From: Desulfobacteraceae bacterium
Lineage (GTDB): Bacteria > Desulfobacterota > Desulfobacteria > Desulfobacterales > Desulfosalsimonadaceae
NCBI GenBank assembly: GCA_007136525.1
Contig: SLGU01000329.1
Location: forward strand, 1-5,549
Reading direction: 5' to 3'
DNA length: 5,549 bases
Part shown: positions 1 through 5,549 of the stretch, in pieces
How positions within the stretch are numbered: the first letter of the stretch is position 1
How the letters are laid out: each line of letters begins with the position of its first letter
Translations under genes and position numbers: made by a program
The notes under the pieces: model-generated
What the model saw: only the letters and a program-made list of their open reading frames with translations
The model's database searches: none
Told to the model about the DNA's origin: nothing

Positions 1-717
1 AGGGAAGTGGCGGGAGCCGAGGAGCGACGGAGGACGGTTCAGTTCCACCCTTCGTACAACTACGTCGATTTCGTGAGGGGGTGGCGGCCGAGCGAGGGCG
101 GTTTCGGTCTTGAGGACGGGATATTCATCGAGTTCTGCGAGAAGGCTCGCGAAGCAGCCGGAGAGTCATGGGTCTTCATCATCGACGAGATCAACAGGGG
201 GAATCTCGCCAGCATACTCGGGGAACTGCTGTCGCTAATTGAGGCCGACAAGCGCTCGGAAGAATTCGCTGTTCCCCTTACGTATCGGAAGGAAGGAGAC
301 GACGACTTCTACGTTCCGCAGAACGTCTTCATCATCGGGACGATGAATACCGCTGATCGGTCCCTTGCGTTCGTCGATTATGCCCTTCGTCGGCGCTTCG
401 CATTCGAGGATGTCGAGCCGGCCTTCGACCGTGAAGAGTTCACTGACTTCCTCTTGGCTCAGGGTGCCGAGTCGGGCGTGATCGATCTGATCGTGGAGAG
501 GCTCACTGCGCTGAACGAGCGGATACGAAGCGACACCAAGAATCTCGGCCCGGGGTACGAAATAGGCCACAGCTACTTCTGTCCTAAGGAGGAAGGGGAG
601 TACGGGAGGTCTTGGTACGATGTGATCGTCGAATCCGAGATCGTGCCATTGCTTCGCGAGTATTGGTTCGATGAGCCGGAGGCTTACGAACAAGCGGCGA
701 ACGCCCTGTTGGCATGA
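1..717 (+). CDS. mcrB: McrB-like AAA+ GTPase, restriction subunit (C-terminal part; 5' end outside window)
   Basis: The reading frame is open from base 1, so the gene begins upstream; the GTG at 7 lies inside the AAA+ domain and is not a credible start. McrB-type proteins are AAA+ motors that bind and hydrolyse GTP, assemble into rings, and drive the McrC nuclease to cut DNA between recognition sites. Seen, counting from the GTG codon: the McrB-family stretch VQFHPSYNYVDFVRGWRP near residues 11-28; a Walker B segment VFIIDEINRG at 56-65; and the family signature MNTADRS at 113-119, followed by ALRRRFAF with arginines typical of the AAA+ C-terminal part. Walker A and the N-terminal DNA-recognition domain are upstream and unseen, so specificity cannot be judged. 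The stop overlaps the mcrC start (ATGA), suggesting coupled translation. Family assignment is firm. Whether it is a true type IV McrB or a LlaJI.R1/BsuMI-type subunit is open; the two neighbouring methyltransferases favour the latter. Confidence 0.93.
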   Translation, partial: REVAGAEERRRTVQFHPSYNYVDFVRGWRPSEGGFGLEDGIFIEFCEKAREAAGESWVFIIDEINRGNLASILGELLSLIEADKRSEEFAVPLTYRKEGDDDFYVPQNVFIIGTMNTADRSLAFVDYALRRRFAFEDVEPAFDREEFTDFLLAQGAESGVIDLIVERLTALNERIRSDTKNLGPGYEIGHSYFCPKEEGEYGRSWYDVIVESEIVPLLREYWFDEPEAYEQAANALLA

Positions 718-1778
718 GCAACCGCATCCCCATCTCGAACCTCTACTATCTCCTTTGCTACGCTTGGAACAAGCTTGAGGAGAGTGAGGTGGTGAACGTA
801 GACGCCGATACGTGTCCCGATCTGATCAACCTCTTCGGGCGGGTGCTGGCCTCGGGAACTAGCCATCTCCTCCGCCGAGGCGTACACCAGGGCTACGTTT
901 CTCGACGAGGGGCCACACGGCGTCCTCGCGGCAGAATCGACTTCCCTGCCACGTTCCAAACCGCATTTTCGGCTCCGGGTAGCGTCGTCTGCGAGTTCGA
1001 GGAGTTGAGTCACAATGTCCTTCGCAACCAGATCCTCCGATCCACTATCCGCCGCCTGGCTGCCTCCGGCCTTCTCGAATCGGATTTGCGCCGCCGTCTA
1101 CGAGGGCACTTGGGGCGGATGAGAGGCATCGATGAAATCGAGGTCACCGCGCAGCACTTCCGCAGGGTCCAGTTGGATCGGAACTCCGGATTCTACATTT
1201 TTCTCCTGAACGTATGCGCGTTGGTGCATGCCGGACTGGCGGTGGACAGCGCTTCAGGTCGTCTACGGTTTAGGGATTTTGATCGTGACGAGCGACGGAT
1301 GGCGTTCGTCTTCCAACAATTCGTGCGGAATTTTCTCCGCGCCCACGCACCCAACAGCCCCTCGGTCTCGGCGCCCGTTCTTGAATGGCGCCCCGCCAGC
1401 GGTGATCCACGAGCCATGGAGAGACTGCCTCGGATGGAGACGGACATCGTGGTCCGCACCCCCGAACACGCTTTGATCATCGACACCAAGTATTACTACG
1501 AGGCGTTCCAGAGGTCGTGGGGAAAAGAGACGGTGCGGTCCGCCCATCTCTATCAGATGCTCGCGTATCTTCAGAACTTCTCGAACCTATCCCCGTCACC
1601 TCCCGTCGGAGGGATGTTGATGTATCCCGCAGTCACCGCGGACTTCCATCTTGAGTACCAGCTCCTCGGGTTCCCCGTCGCTGTGGCGTCGGTTGACCTG
1701 AATCGTCCGTGGCCAGAGATTCACTCGCGAATCGTGTCGCTGGTTTCGCAGGGATTGGAGCCGCCGCCTGTTCCCTGA
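714..1778 (+). CDS. mcrC: McrC-like restriction endonuclease subunit (PD-(D/E)XK)
   Basis: This protein of 354 residues is close to E. coli McrC in length (about 350). McrC carries the nuclease active site and stimulates GTP hydrolysis by the McrB ring. The N-terminal stretch IPISNLYYLLCYAW (residues 5-18) is typical of the family, followed by the RRPRGRIDF region (about 69-77). The C-terminal nuclease core is visible: D244 in METDIVV, then IIDTKYY with D257 and K259, then YQMLAYL with Q281, matching the D...(D/E)xK...Q order of PD-(D/E)XK enzymes. The active site therefore looks intact. The start ATG overlaps the mcrB stop as ATGA, and no strong ribosome site lies in front, consistent with coupling. 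A 58-nt gap separates it from the preferred vsr start. By context it is the nuclease of a LlaJI/BsuMI-like system; a stand-alone type IV McrC is the alternative. Confidence 0.93.
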   Translation: MSNRIPISNLYYLLCYAWNKLEESEVVNVDADTCPDLINLFGRVLASGTSHLLRRGVHQGYVSRRGATRRPRGRIDFPATFQTAFSAPGSVVCEFEELSHNVLRNQILRSTIRRLAASGLLESDLRRRLRGHLGRMRGIDEIEVTAQHFRRVQLDRNSGFYIFLLNVCALVHAGLAVDSASGRLRFRDFDRDERRMAFVFQQFVRNFLRAHAPNSPSVSAPVLEWRPASGDPRAMERLPRMETDIVVRTPEHALIIDTKYYYEAFQRSWGKETVRSAHLYQMLAYLQNFSNLSPSPPVGGMLMYPAVTADFHLEYQLLGFPVAVASVDLNRPWPEIHSRIVSLVSQGLEPPPVP

Positions 1779-1826
1779 AGAGGGCGTGAGGCGAGGCAGG
1801 CGGATCGAAGAACAAAGGACGAACTT

Positions 1827-1834
1827 AGGGGAGG
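1827..1834 (+). promoter_or_regulatory. Shine-Dalgarno-like site that decides the vsr start
   Basis: The purine run AGGGGAGG sits just before the ATG at 1837, with about 2-5 nt spacing depending on the core chosen. It supports the ATG at 1837 over the in-frame GTG at 1786, whose extra 17 residues lie outside the conserved Vsr domain. Confidence 0.55.
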
Positions 1835-1836
1835 AG

Positions 1837-2247
1837 ATGGAGACCACGCGCACCCGTTCTGAGCTCATGAAGCGGGTCCGCCGCGAGGGCACGAGTCCAG
1901 AAGTGCTGGTCCGGAAACTCCTCACGTCCATCGGCGGCCGGTATCGTTTGAACGTGCGTGGCCTTCCTGGCTCCCCCGACATCGCGAACAGGAGCCGCCG
2001 TCGTGCGATCTTCGTGCACGGGTGCTTCTGGCATTTTCATCGCGACTGTCCACGCGGCAGGATTCCAAAGCGTAACCGCAACTGGTGGCAACGGAAGCTA
2101 GAGCGGAACCGGGAGCGGGATGGAAGGAAGGTCCGCGAGCTTGAAGAAATGGGTTTCGAGGTGCTGGTAGTTTGGGCGTGCCAGCTCCATCAGGAGGAAT
2201 CGATGAAGAATGTGCTGGAGGATTTCTGGAGCTCATCGGACGTATGA
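1837..2247 (+). CDS. vsr: Very-short-patch repair (Vsr) T:G mismatch endonuclease
   Basis: Vsr nicks DNA 5' of the mismatched T in T:G pairs that arise when 5-methylcytosine deaminates, starting short-patch repair; such genes usually accompany C5-methyltransferases. From ATG 1837 the product is 136 residues, normal for the family. Motifs match E. coli Vsr with a constant offset of three at the catalytic residues: E22 (TSPE), D48 (GSPD), H61 and H66 (VHGCFWHFH). Likely zinc ligands are C63, H68, C71 and C115 (VVWACQL). RNRERD at 90-95 is also typical. All key residues are present, so it should be active. An upstream in-frame GTG at 1786 would add 17 residues with no family support. The stop overlaps the M1 start (ATGA), tying repair to methylation. 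The mismatch context it prefers presumably matches M1 or M2 sites, which is inference. Confidence 0.94.
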   Translation: METTRTRSELMKRVRREGTSPEVLVRKLLTSIGGRYRLNVRGLPGSPDIANRSRRRAIFVHGCFWHFHRDCPRGRIPKRNRNWWQRKLERNRERDGRKVRELEEMGFEVLVVWACQLHQEESMKNVLEDFWSSSDV

Positions 2248-3539
2248 CGGTAGGTGGTACGAATCCTCCCGAAGATCAGCTCGTCCTTTCAGACGATTTC
2301 GGTCCGGTCCGTGTCGAGAAATTCCGTCTGGACGGAGCGGAGATCGTGCGCACTGTGGGCAGGCGCGACGGAACTGCCTCCGAATCTCGGATCCCTGCGT
2401 CCTCCAGAACCCAACATCTGCCGGTTTCAGAGAGGTTCGACAGCGAGTGGCTCATGAGTCGGATCGCGCCGCCCTTACCCCATGCGGGCGATCCTCTTCG
2501 TATCGTGGACCTGTTCGCCGGCTCCGGCGGCCTGAGTCTGGGAGTCGCAGAGGCTGCCCGTGCGGTGGGCTACCGACCGGTACATGTATTGGCCGCCGAG
2601 CTTGAGTCAGCGTACCTGTCGGTCTTCGAGAGGAATCTTTCTCCATCGCTGAAGCATTGCGGGCCGGTTGAGGCGATCTTTGATGGCACGGTAGGCGCAG
2701 CTCTCACTCCGTCCGAGCGGGCTCTCCGCGACAAGTGCGGTACAGTGAACATCGTCGCAGGAGGCCCTCCCTGTCAGGGGCATTCAAACCTCAACAACCA
2801 CACGAGCCGGGACGATCCCAAAAACGTCCTTTTTGAGAGGATGGCGCGCGCCGCGGAGGTTCTAGAGCCGGATCACGTCCTCATTGAGAACGTCCCGGGC
2901 GTGAAGCACGATAAGGGCGGAGTCTTCGACCGGACGCTGACAGCTCTCGCCAAGCTCGGCTATGCGATCGACGAGGCGAAGATCGCCGCTGAGAAGGTCG
3001 GCGTCCCCCAGCGTAGACATCGCGCATTCATCGTGGCCTCGAGGACAGCACCGGTATACGAAGGGTTCCTCGATGAGGCGGTTCGTCTTCATGGCGTCGC
3101 CGAGCGATCGGTCGGATGGGCTTGCGGCGATTTGTTGGATGTGGCCTCGGATCATCCTTTCGACAGCTCGACGGAATCGACGCCCGTTAGCCAAGACCGT
3201 ATCGATTGGCTGTTCGAGAACGACGAGCACGATCTCCCGGATTGTCTTCGCCCGGACTGCCACCGGACGAAGAGGCACACGTATAAATCCGTCTACGGTA
3301 GACTGTTCTGGGACCAGCCAGCCTGGACGATCACGACCGGCTTCACGGTCATGGGGCAGGGCCGGTTCATCCATCCTCTCCGGCGACGGGTGATCACCCC
3401 CCACGAAGCCGCGCGGCTGCAGTTCTTCCCAGACTTCTTCGATTTCGGTGACCAGAATCGGACGGGTTACGCAAAAATGATTGGCAATGCAGTTCCTCCC
3501 AAGCTCGCATACATCATCGGGGTGGAGCTTTTTAGGTGA
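2244..3539 (+). CDS. DNA (cytosine-5)-methyltransferase M1
   Basis: This enzyme transfers methyl groups from SAM to cytosine C5 in a specific sequence. From ATG 2244 it is 431 residues. Motifs in order: I (SAM binding) VDLFAGSGGLSLG at about 88-100; IV GGPPCQGHS with catalytic C177; VI ENVPG with E215; VIII QRRHR at 256-260; IX-like ITPHEAARLQFFP; and X GNAVPPKLAYIIG near the C-terminus. The target-recognition region lies between VIII and IX and includes YGRLFWDQPAWTITT, a pattern seen in Dcm-type enzymes. Motif I starts unusually late: about 85 residues of unrecognised sequence precede it, whereas many single-domain enzymes begin almost at motif I. An ATG-initiated extension back to 2172 is possible but would overlap vsr by 76 nt; ATGA overlap at 2244-2247 favours the shorter form. 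It probably protects the host against the McrBC-like nuclease. Site specificity cannot be read from sequence. Confidence 0.93.
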   Translation: MTVGGTNPPEDQLVLSDDFGPVRVEKFRLDGAEIVRTVGRRDGTASESRIPASSRTQHLPVSERFDSEWLMSRIAPPLPHAGDPLRIVDLFAGSGGLSLGVAEAARAVGYRPVHVLAAELESAYLSVFERNLSPSLKHCGPVEAIFDGTVGAALTPSERALRDKCGTVNIVAGGPPCQGHSNLNNHTSRDDPKNVLFERMARAAEVLEPDHVLIENVPGVKHDKGGVFDRTLTALAKLGYAIDEAKIAAEKVGVPQRRHRAFIVASRTAPVYEGFLDEAVRLHGVAERSVGWACGDLLDVASDHPFDSSTESTPVSQDRIDWLFENDEHDLPDCLRPDCHRTKRHTYKSVYGRLFWDQPAWTITTGFTVMGQGRFIHPLRRRVITPHEAARLQFFPDFFDFGDQNRTGYAKMIGNAVPPKLAYIIGVELFR

Positions 3540-3545
3540 TGGACC
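3540..3545. other. Six-base gap between convergent M1 and M2 stop codons
   Basis: M1 ends in TGA at 3537-3539 and M2 ends in TGA (reading leftward) at 3548-3546. No room exists for a standard hairpin-plus-T-run terminator between them, so transcripts from the two sides probably run into the opposite gene before ending. Confidence 0.85.
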
Positions 3546-4694
3546 TCAGTCCCCTGCGACCGCCTCCGACATCCTGCCGAGATGCATATCCAAGCTCTCC
3601 AGGAAGCCTGGAACGAAGTTCAGCGAGCCGCTCCTAGCTCTCTTGAGGAATCCGGCCGTGGCTCTGGCGGACAGCTCCTTCTCCGGAAATCTCAGGAAAT
3701 CGCGCAGTGGAATCATATGCTCCCGGACCGGCCACTCCGAGATTTCCACCGGATAGACCTCCCGGTCTTCCCCCCAAGCCGCGTGCGGCCAGACCGACGT
3801 CGTCCATTCGCGGGTGAGGCCGTGATCGAACCGGCCGGGTGTCTTGAGGCGGCTGGCCAACCAGCTGGCCACCGGGACGCTCACAGCATTTCCCACCATG
3901 CGCCAACGTACGCCGGCCCTCACCGGCTTCCCTTCCACTTCAACGGCCGTCCATCCCGCCGGAAATCCCTGGAGCCTCTCGGCGTCTTGGACGTGCGGCG
4001 TGACCGCACGGTCTTCGCCGGGGAGCCAAATCGCTGGTGGTGAGGGGATGCCGACGCCGGATCCGGCCTTGATGGTCGGAACTGCATTCACTGCCCAGCC
4101 GAGACCCCCACGCCCCTCGGTCCAGTAGAACCCTGAGGGCACATCATCAACCTTCTCGAAGGCGGGTGCCGGTACTTGGTCTGCGAAGAGGACGTCACGG
4201 GGATCGTCGGTGCGAGAAGCGAGGATGAATACCCGCCGGCGCCGCTGCGGAAGACCGAAAGCCCGCGTGTCTACAACGCGGTAGGCCCAGCGGAATCCGA
4301 GGTCCTCAAGCTTCTCGGTGACGTACCGGATCGCGTGGCCCTTCTTGTGCCGGAGCATGAAAGGCACGTTCTCCAACAAGAGCCACCGCGGGCCCGGGCG
4401 CCCCTTCACGAGACGGAAGACTTCCTCGATCAGAGAAGAATGCTTTCCGAATATCCCTTCGTTGGTACCCACGAGACTGAGGTTTTGGCAGGGAAATCCT
4501 GCCGTGACAACATCGGAGGGTGGGAGACTTTCAAGCTCCCGAACGTTCTTGATCAAGGGCGTGTCGGGAAACCTCCGTTTGAGCACGGTAACGGCTGCGG
4601 GATCGAGCTCGCAAAGCAGATCGGTGTGAAATCCCTGATCCTCAAACCCGATCTCGAAGCCTCCTATCCCACTGAATAGACCCGTAACTCGCAT
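3546..4694 (-). CDS. DNA (cytosine-5)-methyltransferase M2
   Basis: This is a second SAM-dependent cytosine-5 methyltransferase of 382 residues. Motif I LFSGIGGFEIGF begins at residue 6, so ATG 4694 is a natural start. Motif IV GFPCQNLS carries catalytic C69; VI is LLENVP with E108; VIII is QRRRR at 150-154; IX-like DAERLQGFP at about 237-245; X is GNAVSVPVASWLA from 268. The recognition region between VIII and IX includes FYWTEG and GIPSPPAIW (about 189-223) and is unlike M1, so this is not a recent duplicate. About 100 residues follow motif X, containing EWPVREH and LSARATAGFLKR, an extension I recall from related restriction-associated methylases, not a known domain. It converges on M1 with 6 bp between stops and must have its own promoter. 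Likely role: methylating a second strand or site for the same system; an independent methylase is the alternative. Confidence 0.94.
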   Translation of the reverse strand: MRVTGLFSGIGGFEIGFEDQGFHTDLLCELDPAAVTVLKRRFPDTPLIKNVRELESLPPSDVVTAGFPCQNLSLVGTNEGIFGKHSSLIEEVFRLVKGRPGPRWLLLENVPFMLRHKKGHAIRYVTEKLEDLGFRWAYRVVDTRAFGLPQRRRRVFILASRTDDPRDVLFADQVPAPAFEKVDDVPSGFYWTEGRGGLGWAVNAVPTIKAGSGVGIPSPPAIWLPGEDRAVTPHVQDAERLQGFPAGWTAVEVEGKPVRAGVRWRMVGNAVSVPVASWLASRLKTPGRFDHGLTREWTTSVWPHAAWGEDREVYPVEISEWPVREHMIPLRDFLRFPEKELSARATAGFLKRARSGSLNFVPGFLESLDMHLGRMSEAVAGD

Positions 4695-4704
4695 TTCGGT
4701 GGTG

Positions 4705-4710
4705 TCTCCC
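4705..4710 (-). promoter_or_regulatory. Probable ribosome binding site of M2
   Basis: On the - strand GGGAGA occurs about 10 nt before ATG 4694. It is a modest Shine-Dalgarno match at slightly long spacing, but no better site is seen and the start itself is fixed by motif I at residue 6. Confidence 0.45.
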
Positions 4711-4941
4711 GTAGTGTCGCGGTGTGATGTTGGGCTCCAGCTCTTGGACCGAACAAGATCCGAAAGTACGGTCCTGGTCGGGTGCGTGCAACTGTAATAG
4801 AAGGGTTTGCGGGCCGAAAATCGAGAGGTGCTTCGTCACGACTCCACTCCCGCAGGCACGCGCTTTAGCGCACGCGCCTTTGTCGGTGGTTCTCGACCTG
4901 CGAGGAATTCCACTGGGCTGGGCAGCGGATTGCCCCCCAAT

Positions 4942-5549
<608 letters not shown>

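Noticed and set aside
235..693. - strand open frame of 152 codons
   Set aside because: It is antisense to the McrB AAA+ region with its Walker B and MNTADRS signatures, so it is a shadow.
1786..1836. GTG 1786 as the vsr start
   Set aside because: It adds 17 residues without family similarity, while ATG 1837 has an AGGGGAGG run directly in front and gives the usual Vsr length and residue offsets.
2172..2243. ATG 2172 as the M1 start
   Set aside because: It would overlap vsr by 76 nt; ATG 2244 forms the ATGA overlap with the vsr stop, as mcrC does with mcrB.
2862..3404. - strand open frame of 180 codons
   Set aside because: It is antisense to the M1 catalytic domain and shows no family features; M1 motifs are unambiguous.
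3534..3546. Small hairpin AGGT-GATGG-ACCT at the convergent junction as a terminator
   Set aside because: The stem is only 4 bp and no T-run follows on either strand.
4176..4679. Long + strand open frame of 167 codons
   Set aside because: It lies wholly opposite the M2 coding region, which carries all C5-methylase motifs; the + strand product has no recognisable motif and is a GC-rich shadow.
4642..4839. - strand 65-codon open frame (GTG start) overlapping the M2 start
   Set aside because: It overlaps the 5' end of M2 in another frame, lacks a ribosome site and resembles no known protein.

Overview
The window comes from a bacterium with moderately high GC (about 60% by eye, not counted). 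Codon third positions are G/C-rich, genes are tightly packed with ATGA stop/start overlaps, and Shine-Dalgarno-like sites are visible. The taxon cannot be fixed from this stretch. It looks like an accessory defence locus ending in a decayed insertion sequence.

Layout. Positions 1-3539 on the + strand form one probable operon: the C-terminal part of an McrB-like AAA+ GTPase (cut by the window start), a complete McrC-like PD-(D/E)XK nuclease partner, a Vsr-type T:G mismatch endonuclease, and a DNA cytosine-5 methyltransferase (called M1 here). The mcrB/mcrC and vsr/M1 junctions both have ATGA overlaps. A second, clearly different cytosine-5 methyltransferase (M2) occupies 4694-3546 on the - strand. 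It converges on M1 with only 6 bp between the two stop codons. Positions 4695 to about 4985 hold no convincing gene; this is the upstream region of M2. From about 4985 to the window end, on the - strand, lies an IS3-family transposase remnant with two frameshifts, which runs out of the window.

How it may work. An ordinary McrBC (type IV) cuts methylated DNA and would clash with resident C5-methyltransferases unless their sequence contexts differ. Two C5-methyltransferases beside an McrB-like/McrC-like pair is instead the gene content of the LlaJI (Lactococcus) and BsuMI (Bacillus subtilis) restriction-modification systems, in which McrBC-like proteins provide restriction and the methylases protect the host. 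The best reading is a LlaJI/BsuMI-like system: M1 and M2 protect the site (possibly one strand each of an asymmetric sequence), the McrBC-like complex restricts unmodified DNA, and Vsr repairs T:G mismatches left when 5-methylcytosine deaminates. Membership of each protein family is clear from motifs. The combined system, its polarity and its target site are inferences.
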